Assembly: GCF_031432975.1 (NCBI RefSeq)
Contig: NZ_CP133838.1
Location: 124,001-188,000 of the forward strand
Source of the DNA: Buttiauxella selenatireducens
GTDB lineage: Bacteria > Pseudomonadota > Gammaproteobacteria > Enterobacterales > Enterobacteriaceae
Direction of reading: 5' to 3'
DNA: 64,000 nucleotides
The notes beneath the pieces were generated by a model that saw nothing but the letters and a program-made list of their open reading frames with translations, ran no database searches and was not told the DNA's origin. A program made the translations under genes and the position numbers. This document shows positions 19,032 to 27,478 of this stretch, in pieces. Every line of letters starts with the position of its first letter. Position 1 is the first letter of the stretch.

Positions 19032-20543
19032 TCAGAACATCATGGACATCCAGGGATAACCAATCAGTAAAAGGGCGGCGAGGAAAATGGCCCCAAAAAT
19101 GCTGCCAAGGCGCCAGTAATCTTTGGTTGGCAGATAACCACTGCCGTAATAAATCGGGCTCGGACCTGTGCCGTAAGGCGTGATGATGCCCATTACACCC
19201 AGTGAAGTGACCATCAGCAGGACGAAGACATTCATATTCATCCCTGGGATTGTCGCGGCAATGGTCAGCATTGCGGGCAAAAGTGCGGTGGTATGCGCAG
19301 TCGTACTGGCAAAAAGGTAGTGCAGCAGATAGAACGCCAGCAGCAGCACAACGGTTGCGACACCTGGTGAAATACCCTGCATTAATTCACCGCCTTCTTT
19401 ACCGAGCCAGGCGATGAAACCTGTGGTTGAGAGGCCATCGGCAAGGGCGACCAGCGTGGCAAACCAGGCGAAGGTGTTCCACGCCGCTTTATTGCCCGTA
19501 ATATCCGTCCACGACAAAACGCCCGTCCACAGCATCAGCACGATAATCAGCAGTGCGGCCATGGCTGGTTCAATCCAGTCAGCAGCGAAAATCCACATCA
19601 TCAGCGCGGAGCAAACAAACACCAGTAAGAGAATTTCATTGCGCGACAGCTTGCCCAACTTTTCCAGTTCACGATTAGCCCACAACGGGACTTCATTGTT
19701 TATCTTCACCTCTGGTGGGTAAAACCAGTAAGCGAGCAATGGCATGGTCAGCAGCAGCAGAATACCCAGCGGCAGGAAGGCGATAAACCAGGTGCCCCAG
19801 GAGATAGTGATGCCGACAATACTTTTCACCAACGCCAGCGCCAGCAGGTTCGGGGCCAGCGCCGAGAGGAACATAGAGCTTGTGATACAGGCGGCGGTAA
19901 TGGCGACCCACATTAAATAGGAGCCTATCCGGCGCGCGCTTGGATCGTTGGGTTTTGAACCATACAGCGGTGGCAGGTTAGCGATAATCGGGTAGATAGT
20001 CCCGCCGCTACGTGCGGTATTGGACGGTGTGAAAGGAGCTAGTAACAGGTCGGCAAAGGCAATGGCGTAGCCCAGTGTCAGGCTGCGACGCCCGAGATAT
20101 TTCACCAGAATCAGCGCCAGGCGACGGCCAAACTGGGTCTTATCGTAGCCCGCAGCAAACATAAAGGCGCCGAAAATTAGCCAGACCGTGGAGTTGCCGA
20201 AGCCGCTCACCGCCCATTTAAAGGATTGCCCGGCCAGCTTGAATTTCGGATCAGCCAGTTGCTCAGGGCTAAATAGAAGCCATTGGCTGAACAAGGCGAT
20301 GACGACCACGCCAGTGATACCGATAACCGCGCCAGGTAAGGGTTCAAAGATCAAACCGACAATCACTCCGACAAAGATAGCGAAGTAGTGCCAGGCGTAG
20401 GGAGGCAACCCTTCTGGTACCGGAACGAAAAGTAAAAGTACGGCCACAATTATCGGGAGCGCCATCATCAGCAGGCGTTTTTTATTCCCCGCATTCGGAC
20501 TGGCTGCGCCGGCTGGCGGTATCGCTGTCTGTTTATCTTTCAT
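19032..20543 (-). CDS. DASS family anion transporter (CitT/TtdT type)
   Basis: A 503-residue membrane protein of the divalent anion:sodium symporter family, with a hydrophilic 25-residue N-terminus and about 12 hydrophobic segments. The two family helix-hairpin motifs are seen as TPSNTARSGGTIYP near residue 185 and STTAHTTALLP near residue 420. E. coli members exchange tartrate, citrate or succinate. The ATG at 20543 is taken as start; an upstream TTG frame extends it by five codons only. It is the first gene of a unit with the fumarase, divergent from the fumarate reductase gene, so uptake of malate or fumarate in exchange for succinate is the simplest reading. The substrate is not proven by sequence. 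Confidence 0.9.
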   Translation of the reverse strand: MKDKQTAIPPAGAASPNAGNKKRLLMMALPIIVAVLLLFVPVPEGLPPYAWHYFAIFVGVIVGLIFEPLPGAVIGITGVVVIALFSQWLLFSPEQLADPKFKLAGQSFKWAVSGFGNSTVWLIFGAFMFAAGYDKTQFGRRLALILVKYLGRRSLTLGYAIAFADLLLAPFTPSNTARSGGTIYPIIANLPPLYGSKPNDPSARRIGSYLMWVAITAACITSSMFLSALAPNLLALALVKSIVGITISWGTWFIAFLPLGILLLLTMPLLAYWFYPPEVKINNEVPLWANRELEKLGKLSRNEILLLVFVCSALMMWIFAADWIEPAMAALLIIVLMLWTGVLSWTDITGNKAAWNTFAWFATLVALADGLSTTGFIAWLGKEGGELMQGISPGVATVVLLLAFYLLHYLFASTTAHTTALLPAMLTIAATIPGMNMNVFVLLMVTSLGVMGIITPYGTGPSPIYYGSGYLPTKDYWRLGSIFGAIFLAALLLIGYPWMSMMF

Positions 20544-21179
20544 TTTGAGTATCTTCAAGTAGTTAAAAATACGTTGATATCAGGGAATAATCAGTCTGGT
20601 TTTTTTAGTTTAAAAACTTTCTTTAATTATAAATGACTAAATCGATTTATTCCTGACATGGCAATTTATCGCAATAAAATGTGCGTTAAATAAAAATTGG
20701 TATTATTTATATATTGCACCTTCATACTGCATTGCAATTGATTGAGATCAAGAAAAACAGGCGGTGACGACTTTTATTTATTAATAGTTATTCGATGTGG
20801 TGAGTGGTCTATTCTTATTAAAATAGCTCTAAATGTTAAGTGATGCTGCTTCTCAGTGATGGGTTATTTTATGGTGTCGTGGATAACTAGCTGATATTTA
20901 TGTAATTAGTTGCGCGTATTGTATGAATTTTTCTTTGGAAAAAGTATCTAAATTGTTATCAATAATTTACTTTCCATGGTGGTGTTCTTTAAAAGTAATA
21001 ATACAAAAGAGGTATTGTTGTTATTGGTGGTATTAAATAGTTTTTTAACTAACGTAATTAATTTGGTAACTAAAAAAAGAGTTATATTAATGCTATGACA
21101 AAAGGAAAGAAAAAACATAACTAAAAATATTTCCGTCACCCTATTCTGAATTTCAATATTTAAAATCTGGAGTTTCAAT
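20544..21179. promoter_or_regulatory. Divergent promoter region between the DASS transporter and fumarate reductase genes
   Basis: A 636-bp, strongly AT-rich region without a supported gene. It holds a perfect FNR box (listed separately). On the minus strand TATAAA (20711-20706) is placed so that the FNR box centre is roughly 43-46 bp upstream of transcription, the arrangement of a class II FNR-activated promoter for the DASS-fumarase unit. On the plus strand the leader of the reductase gene is long; GGAG stands 8 nt before its ATG. Confidence 0.65.
20738..20751. promoter_or_regulatory. FNR box
   Basis: TTGAT-TGAG-ATCAA is a perfect match to the FNR consensus TTGAT-N4-ATCAA. It predicts anaerobic activation of one or both divergent units. 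Confidence 0.85.
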
Positions 21180-23957
21180 ATGACCAGTAACGATCGTATC
21201 TTGCATCCTTTTACCCTACCCAATGGAATTGAGCTGAAAAACCGCTTATTAATGGCACCGATGACAACCTGTACAGGTTATTATGACGGCACGGTAAGCA
21301 GCGAACTGGTGGAGTATTATCGTGTTCGGGCAGGCAGCATCGGTGGGGTCATCGTTGAATGCTGTTTTATCGATGATCTCGGCCTGGCGTTTCCTGGCGC
21401 TATCGGCATTGATAACAATGAAAAAATAGCCGGTCTGGCAAAAATCGCAGCAGCCATTAAGGCTGAAGGGTCCAAAGCGATTTTGCAGATTTACCATGGC
21501 GGCCGGATGGTTGACCCGCAGTTGATTGGCGGACGAACCCCGGTTGCACCGAGTGCCCTGGCGGCACCGCGTGAAGGCGCTGTTGTTCCACGCGCTCTGA
21601 CGGGTGATGAAGTCGAAGGCATGATAGCTAAATTTGGTGAAGGCGTACGCCGAGCCATTCAGGCCGGTTTCGACGGCGTGGAAATTCATGGCGCCAATAC
21701 CTATCTGATCCAACAATTCTATTCACCCAACTCTAACCAACGCGACGATGAATGGGGCGGCAGCCGTGACAATCGCGCGAAATTCCCGCTGGCAATCCTG
21801 GAAATCACCCACAAAATGGCGCGCCAGTATGCCGACGACGCTTTTATTATCGGTTATCGCTTTTCACCCGAAGAGCTGGAAACTCCCGGTATTCGCTTTG
21901 ATGACACCCTGTATCTGCTAGAAAAACTGGCCGCACGCGGTGTGGATTATTTGCACTTCTCCGTTGGTGCATCGCTGCGCCCGTCGATTGTTGATACCAC
22001 CGACCCGACTCCGTTAATTGAAAAATACTGTGCGATGCGTTCTGAGACGCTGGCGCAAGTGCCGGTGATGGGCGTCGGCGGCGTGGTGAATGCGGCAGAT
22101 GCAGAACAAGGGTTGGAACATGGCTACGATCTGATCGCTGTGGGCCGCGCTTGTATCGCGTATCCAGACTGGACGGCACGCATTGCCCGTGGCGAGGAGC
22201 TGGAGCTGTTCATCGACAGCACCCAGCGTGAAGCGCTGCTGATTCCCGAGCCGTTGTGGCGTTTCTCGCTGGTGGAAGCGATGATCCGCGACATGAGCAT
22301 GGGCGATGCCAAATTTAAACCGGGCGTGTTCGTCGAAACCGTGCAGGACGACGTGAATGAACTGGTTATCAATGTGAGTCTCGAAAACGATCACATTGCC
22401 GACATCGAACTGGCCTCAAGCCCGGAACAAAGCGTGGCATTTACCACCAGCTTTGAAGAGATCCGTGAGCGCATTTTGTCTGCCAACACGCCGCATGTCG
22501 ATGCGATTTCTGGCGCGACCAGCCAGAGCGAAGCGGTGAAAAAAGCGGTATCGAAAGCGATGCTGAAATCCAGCAAAGCGCGAGTCGCGGAAGAAGGCGG
22601 TGATGACAACTCACCGAAGAGCTACGATGTTATCGTCGTCGGCAGCGGTGGCGCGGGTCTTGCGGCGGCGATTCAGGCTCACGATGACGGGGCGAGCGTC
22701 CTTATTGTTGAAAAAATGCCGACCCTCGGCGGTAACACCATCAAAGCGTCAGCCGGGATGAATGCCGCAGAAACTCGCTTCCAGCGTGTGAAAGGCATTC
22801 ATGACAGCAAAGAAAAGTTCTACCAGGAAACTCTGATCGGCGGGAAAAACAAAAACAATCCAGAACTGCTGCATTGTTTTGTTGAGAATGCACCGGAAGC
22901 CATCGAATGGCTGGCGCATCGCGGCATCATGCTTAACGATATCACCACCACAGGCGGTATGAGCATCGACCGCACCCACCGTCCACGTGACGGATCGGCG
23001 GTTGGCGGCTATCTGATTAGCGGGCTGGTGCGCAATATCACCCGACGCGGCATTGATGTGATGCTGGATACGTCGGTGGACGAGATCCTGACCGATAACG
23101 GCGCTGTGAGCGGTGTGCGCTTGCTGACTGATGAGCAAGAACGCATTGTGGTGCAGGCGAAAAGCGTGGTGGTTGCCACCGGCGGCTTCAGCGCCAACAG
23201 CGAAATGGTCGTGAAATACCGCCCTGACCTGACCGGTTTTGTCACCACCAACCACAAAGGGGCCACCGGCGGCGGTATCGCACTGTTAGAGCGAATCGGC
23301 GCAGGCACCGTGGATATGGGCGAAATTCAAATCCACCCAACCGTCGAACAGCAAACGTCGTATCTGATTTCCGAATCGATTCGCGGTGGCGGCGCTATTC
23401 TTGTGAGCCAGCAAGGGCAGCGGTTCTTCAACGAAATGGAAACCCGCGATAAAGTCTCGGCGTCGATCATCGCGCTGCCGGAGCACTATGCTTACATCGT
23501 CTTTGACGAACATGTGCGGGCGAAAAACAAAGCCTCAGATGAATACATCGCCAAAGGTCTGGTGACGAGTGCGAGCTCGCCACGGGAACTGGCGGAGAAA
23601 CTGGGAATGGATTATCACGCTTTCCTCGCCACGCTTGAGCGCTACAACGGTTTTGTGGAAAAGCAGTGTGATGACGACTTTGGCCGCACGACCGCGTTGC
23701 GTGCGCCAGTAAACGAAGGGCCATTCCACGCCATTCGTATTGCGCCAGGGGTTCATCATACGATGGGCGGCGTGACGATAAATGCCAAAACAGAAGTGTT
23801 GAATGTGGGTAATCAAACCATTCCTGGTGCCTATGCAGCAGGGGAAGTGGTTGGCGGCATCCACGGTGCTAACCGCATCGGGGGGAACGCGGTTGCGGAT
23901 CTCATTATTTTCGGCACCCTGGCTGGGGGGCAAGCGGCGAAACGCGCCAGAGCCTGA
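21180..23957 (+). CDS. Soluble three-domain NADH:fumarate oxidoreductase (OYE-like / FMN_bind / FAD_binding_2)
   Basis: A 925-residue fusion. Residues 1 to about 345 are an Old Yellow Enzyme-type flavin reductase with the HGAN site (His170-Asn173) and QFYSPNSNQRDDEWGG. Residues 370-465 form an FMN_bind domain with the flavinylation motif DAISGAT (Thr447). Residues 481-925 are a fumarate reductase-type FAD domain with GSGGAG (488-493), RFFNE, HHTMGGV and the C-terminal GANRIGGNAVADL, matching the fumarate site histidine and arginines of flavocytochrome c reductases. No signal peptide or membrane segment is seen, so it acts in the cytoplasm. The architecture matches the NADH:fumarate oxidoreductase described in Klebsiella pneumoniae, in which FMN is covalently bound by ApbE; apbE is the next gene. 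A fumarate substrate is inferred from family and context. Confidence 0.92.
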   Translation: MTSNDRILHPFTLPNGIELKNRLLMAPMTTCTGYYDGTVSSELVEYYRVRAGSIGGVIVECCFIDDLGLAFPGAIGIDNNEKIAGLAKIAAAIKAEGSKAILQIYHGGRMVDPQLIGGRTPVAPSALAAPREGAVVPRALTGDEVEGMIAKFGEGVRRAIQAGFDGVEIHGANTYLIQQFYSPNSNQRDDEWGGSRDNRAKFPLAILEITHKMARQYADDAFIIGYRFSPEELETPGIRFDDTLYLLEKLAARGVDYLHFSVGASLRPSIVDTTDPTPLIEKYCAMRSETLAQVPVMGVGGVVNAADAEQGLEHGYDLIAVGRACIAYPDWTARIARGEELELFIDSTQREALLIPEPLWRFSLVEAMIRDMSMGDAKFKPGVFVETVQDDVNELVINVSLENDHIADIELASSPEQSVAFTTSFEEIRERILSANTPHVDAISGATSQSEAVKKAVSKAMLKSSKARVAEEGGDDNSPKSYDVIVVGSGGAGLAAAIQAHDDGASVLIVEKMPTLGGNTIKASAGMNAAETRFQRVKGIHDSKEKFYQETLIGGKNKNNPELLHCFVENAPEAIEWLAHRGIMLNDITTTGGMSIDRTHRPRDGSAVGGYLISGLVRNITRRGIDVMLDTSVDEILTDNGAVSGVRLLTDEQERIVVQAKSVVVATGGFSANSEMVVKYRPDLTGFVTTNHKGATGGGIALLERIGAGTVDMGEIQIHPTVEQQTSYLISESIRGGGAILVSQQGQRFFNEMETRDKVSASIIALPEHYAYIVFDEHVRAKNKASDEYIAKGLVTSASSPRELAEKLGMDYHAFLATLERYNGFVEKQCDDDFGRTTALRAPVNEGPFHAIRIAPGVHHTMGGVTINAKTEVLNVGNQTIPGAYAAGEVVGGIHGANRIGGNAVADLIIFGTLAGGQAAKRARA

Positions 23958-23968
23958 TACTCAGCGAT

Positions 23969-24035
23969 TGTAGACCGGGTTGGCGTCACGCGAACCCGGC
24001 AACACCCCGGCGGCACGTTGCCAGCCGGGGCTACA
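23969..24035. repeat. REP-like pair (BIME) between the reductase and apbE genes
   Basis: Two GC-rich stem-loops, one around ACCGGGTT...GAACCCGG and one around CCCCGGC...GCCGGGG, are arranged head to head and bounded by TGTAG (23969) and CTACA (24031-24035). This is the layout of a REP pair. It may stabilise the upstream mRNA and lower apbE expression relative to the reductase. Confidence 0.7.
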
Positions 24036-24052
24036 GCAGAGGAGCCACAATT

Positions 24053-25006
24053 ATGCCCACCGACGAACGTCTCTATAGCTATTGCGCCGAACTGATGGGC
24101 TCGCCCATTCTTCTCAAACTCTATTCCCACGATGAAGCGCTCGCCTCCCGCATCTTTCAACTGATTAAGCGTTATGAAGATTTACTCACGGTTAACCGTG
24201 CGCAATCTCAGGTGATGAGCATCAACCATGCCGCCGGGCAGCATCCGGTCACCGTCAGCCTTCCAGTTTATGCACTGATTAAATGCGCGAAGGCCGCCAG
24301 TATGGCGCAGGATAGCGCGTTCAATCTGGCGATTGGCCCGTTGGTGAAGTTGTGGCGTATTGGCTTTCAGGGGCACCGCGTGCCGTCAGCCGCAGAAATT
24401 GCGGAGCGCCTACCGCTGACGCGCCCGCAGGACGTGATTCTGGATGATGAGGCTTGCAGCGTTTTTCTTGCGCAGGCAGGGATGGAGATAGACCTCGGAG
24501 CGATTGCCAAAGGCTACATTGCCGACAGGGTTCGTGACTCTCTTCGCCAGCAGGGGGTGAGTGACGCGCTGATTAACCTCGGTGGCAATGTGCATACGTT
24601 GGGGAACTGGTCTGTTGGATTAAAAAAACCGTTTGCGCCGGGCGATGCGCTTATTGGCAGTATTGAGGTCGCAAGCCAGTCGGTCGTCACCTCCGGCGTT
24701 TACGAGCGTTACTTCGAGCAGGATGGCAAGCGCTGGCACCATATCCTCGACCCGCGCAGCGGTTATCCGCTGGATAACGAACTGGACAGCGTGACGATTA
24801 TTTCCGCCAACTCTCTTGATGGTGATATCTGGACAACGCTGATTTACGGCTTGGGCGTGGTGAAAGGCTGTGCGGCACTACGCCATCATGAGGATATCGA
24901 GGCGATTTTTGTGACCAAAAATCGCGACGTTATCCTCTCTTCGCAGCGTAATTTCCGCTTTTCGTTACTTGATGACAGCTACCGGCTTACTGGCTGTACT
25001 GCTTAA
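24053..25006 (+). CDS. apbE: Cytoplasmic FAD:protein FMN transferase (ApbE family)
   Basis: A 317-residue ApbE-type flavin transferase that would link FMN through phosphoester to the threonine of the target motif in the adjacent reductase. Family motifs are DLGAIAKGYIAD (about residues 145-156), LINLGGNV, SVVTSGVYERYF and HHILDPRSGYP near residue 230; the divalent-metal region near the C-terminus reads SLDGDIWTTLIYGLG. Unlike the usual exported lipoprotein ApbE there is no signal peptide or lipobox, which fits a cytoplasmic client. The start has GAGGAG upstream. It is likely cotranscribed with the reductase across the REP pair, and its 3' end overlaps the 3' end of the convergent response regulator by 20 bp. 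Confidence 0.93.
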   Translation: MPTDERLYSYCAELMGSPILLKLYSHDEALASRIFQLIKRYEDLLTVNRAQSQVMSINHAAGQHPVTVSLPVYALIKCAKAASMAQDSAFNLAIGPLVKLWRIGFQGHRVPSAAEIAERLPLTRPQDVILDDEACSVFLAQAGMEIDLGAIAKGYIADRVRDSLRQQGVSDALINLGGNVHTLGNWSVGLKKPFAPGDALIGSIEVASQSVVTSGVYERYFEQDGKRWHHILDPRSGYPLDNELDSVTIISANSLDGDIWTTLIYGLGVVKGCAALRHHEDIEAIFVTKNRDVILSSQRNFRFSLLDDSYRLTGCTA

Positions 25007-25706
25007 GCAAGTTGTACTGTTCGGCAACCAGTCGATAGCGGTACACCGGACGGCCAGTGGCACCATAATGAATGCTGGTATAAAGAATGTTAATTTGTGC
25101 CAGCCAAATCAGATACTTGCGGCAAGATACGCGGGAGATAGTGACGGCTGCCGCGAGCTCATCGGTGGAAAACTCTGAGCCCGGATGGTTATCAATCCAC
25201 TGACAAATTGTGCGTAAGGTTTGTGCCGTCAGCCCTTTTGGCAAGCGCCGGTCGTCGGTGCTTTCCGGGCTCGCCCCATGCAGCAAGCGATCGACTTCCA
25301 CCTGCTCATAGTACGGCTGGTTGGTCATCAGCTTGCGCTTCTCCCGCCACGCGTTCAGAGCCTCTTCAAAACGAGGGAACTGGAACGGTTTAATCAGGTA
25401 GTCCACCACGCCATAACGCAGGGATGTTTGCACTGTGGTGGCATCGGCTGCGGAAGTAATCATTATCACATCGATGGCGCGGCCAGAGGCACGGATCACC
25501 GGCAGGAGATCCAGCCCGCTGTGCTGTTGCATATAAACATCCAGCAGCACCAGATCGATCTCAAGTGCAGGGTCGCTGAGCATTTCTTTTGCCTGGGGCA
25601 GCGTTGAGGCTGTGCCACAGCAGCGGAAACCGGGAACTCTGGCCACATACATGCGGTTAAGCTCGGCCACCATGGCATCATCATCAACAATTAATACATT
25701 TATCAT
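24987..25706 (-). CDS. dcuR: DcuR/CitB-family response regulator
   Basis: A 239-residue regulator. The receiver domain has the acidic pair DDD (residues 8-10), phosphoacceptor Asp56 in LLDVYMQ and Lys in YLIKPFQ; the C-terminal DNA-binding domain includes RRLPKGLTAQTLRTICQWID and DELAAAVTISRVSCRKYLIWL. It is strikingly close to E. coli DcuR (same length, same ends MINVLI and LLKQYSQ/CQ), which activates C4-dicarboxylate genes. Its ATG overlaps the stop of the sensor kinase gene (ATGA). The symbol reflects similarity; it could be a second DcuR copy dedicated to this locus. Confidence 0.9.
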   Translation of the reverse strand: MINVLIVDDDAMVAELNRMYVARVPGFRCCGTASTLPQAKEMLSDPALEIDLVLLDVYMQQHSGLDLLPVIRASGRAIDVIMITSAADATTVQTSLRYGVVDYLIKPFQFPRFEEALNAWREKRKLMTNQPYYEQVEVDRLLHGASPESTDDRRLPKGLTAQTLRTICQWIDNHPGSEFSTDELAAAVTISRVSCRKYLIWLAQINILYTSIHYGATGRPVYRYRLVAEQYNLLKQYSQ

Positions 25707-27304
25707 GTTGGAATCCTATTACTGTCCCAGGGAAGATGAACAAAAAATTGGGTATACACTCCGGGTTCAGATTCGACAGAAATACTGCCGCCCAATGTGT
25801 TTAATTGTTGGCGGGTAAGGAACAGCCCGACGCCACGGTTTTCACCTTTAGTTGAAAAACCTTTCGCGAAGACAGCCTCAATGTTGGCCTGCGCAATCCC
25901 CGGGCCGTCATCGCTCACTTCGCCACTTAGCCAACCGTTCTGGTAATGCAGCAGCACAGTGACTTCGCCTTCTGGCTGTTCGCTCATCGCATCCAGTGCA
26001 TTTTCAATCAGATTACCGAGCGCCGTCACCAGCGCCGTTACCTGTTTCTCATTCACGCTATCAGGCACCAGGCTCTCTTCTGCCAGCGTCAGGGTGAAGC
26101 CCAGTTCTTTGGCGCGATGTATTTTTCCCAGAAGAAAACCCGCCACGACTGGGGCTTTGATTTGATGCTGAATTGCGCCGATATCCGTCTGGTAATTATG
26201 GGCAGTTTGCAGCACGTATTCTTCAAGCTTGTCGTAACTCTTCATGTTCAACAGGCCGAGGATAACGTGCAGTTTGTTCATGAATTCATGGGACGTGGTG
26301 CGTAAGGCATCAACATAATTCACCATGCCATCAAGACGTTGAAGTAACTGACTGACTTCCGTTTTGTCGCGGAAGGTACTTATCGCACCGACGATGGTTC
26401 CTTGATGATGAATGGGAACGGTATTGCTGATAAGCAGCAATCCGTTGCAGGTAAGCTCGCGGTCATAAATGGGTTTGTCATGCTCTAACACTTCCTGAAG
26501 CGCTGCCAGCAGCGGCCCTTCATCAACCTCATCGTCGGGAGAGGATTGCAGCATTTTTCTGGCTGCCGGGTTAACCAGCGTCACCTGACCGTGTTCATCC
26601 ACGGCCATTACCCCTTCTTTTAACGAATGCAGCATCGCCTGGCGTTGCTTGAGCTTGGCGGAAAGATCATGGGGCTCATGTCCCAGCAGTGCACGTTTCA
26701 ATACGCGCACCAGACTCAGCGTGCCGAGCGTACACACCAGTGCACTGAACAGAACGGTGAATAAGACGTTCCTGCGGCTACGCGCGAGTTGTTCGTCCAC
26801 TTTGCTCAGTGGAACACCGACGGCGACGACACCTATCTGCTGGCGCTGGTCATTATAGACGGGTGTATAGACGCGCAATGCAGGCCCCAGTGCGCCGTTG
26901 TTTATCGCGACATTTTCTTTGCCTTTCAGCGTGGGGTTAATGTCATTACCGATGTAATGCAGCCCAATGAGTTGGCTATTGGGATGCGAGTGGCGAATCC
27001 CGTTCATGTCGGTCACGACGGCGAAAAGCAAATGGTTGCGCTTCATTGCAGCAAGCGCCAGAGGTTGAACGATATTGCAACTGGGTGGCAATGTCAGACC
27101 GCGTTTGACTTCCGGTGTATCGGCGAGCGTTCGCGCGACGGCCAATGCCGTATCTTTCAGACCGTCACGTGTCGCATTGCTGATTTGTGAAAACCACAGA
27201 GAGAACACCAACAACAATACAGTGCCAAGCACACTGCAAATCATAAGCGTCACCGTTGTGCTGAGTTTCATCGGGCGCTTACGGGAGGGTGATAAAACGG
27301 TCAT
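25703..27304 (-). CDS. dcuS: DcuS/CitA-family sensor histidine kinase
   Basis: A 533-residue membrane sensor kinase. Membrane helix 1 (about residues 17-38) and helix 2 (about 180-200) flank a periplasmic PAS domain whose ligand residues correspond to those of E. coli DcuS: Arg104 and His107 in IRHSHP, and Arg144 in ALRVYTP. A cytoplasmic PAS domain is followed by the phosphoacceptor His339 in SHEFMNKLHVILGLL and the ATPase boxes NLIENALDA, DDGPGI and GVGLFL. The ATG at 27304 gives a start comparable to E. coli DcuS; the frame is open further upstream. Binding of fumarate, malate or succinate is therefore likely. It lies between the fumarate reductase genes and the malate genes. Confidence 0.9.
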   Translation of the reverse strand: MTVLSPSRKRPMKLSTTVTLMICSVLGTVLLLVFSLWFSQISNATRDGLKDTALAVARTLADTPEVKRGLTLPPSCNIVQPLALAAMKRNHLLFAVVTDMNGIRHSHPNSQLIGLHYIGNDINPTLKGKENVAINNGALGPALRVYTPVYNDQRQQIGVVAVGVPLSKVDEQLARSRRNVLFTVLFSALVCTLGTLSLVRVLKRALLGHEPHDLSAKLKQRQAMLHSLKEGVMAVDEHGQVTLVNPAARKMLQSSPDDEVDEGPLLAALQEVLEHDKPIYDRELTCNGLLLISNTVPIHHQGTIVGAISTFRDKTEVSQLLQRLDGMVNYVDALRTTSHEFMNKLHVILGLLNMKSYDKLEEYVLQTAHNYQTDIGAIQHQIKAPVVAGFLLGKIHRAKELGFTLTLAEESLVPDSVNEKQVTALVTALGNLIENALDAMSEQPEGEVTVLLHYQNGWLSGEVSDDGPGIAQANIEAVFAKGFSTKGENRGVGLFLTRQQLNTLGGSISVESEPGVYTQFFVHLPWDSNRIPT

Positions 27305-27478
27305 GTCGGTCCAGAAGAGTAACGGTGAAGTGCAGATTATCGCAGATGGGGATGGGTACATAAAGCCGTGCCAATCAAGCAAAACGGCCTTCAGAGGCGG
27401 GGAAGCGTGACCCTACTCGCAGGACTGGCAGATAAATATCCCTATAGTATGTGCGGACGCTTTAAATGGAGGTTTTTT

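Noticed and set aside
20948-21223. 91-codon minus-strand ORF upstream of the fumarate reductase gene
   Set aside because: AT-rich low-complexity translation overlapping the reductase start; no initiation signal.
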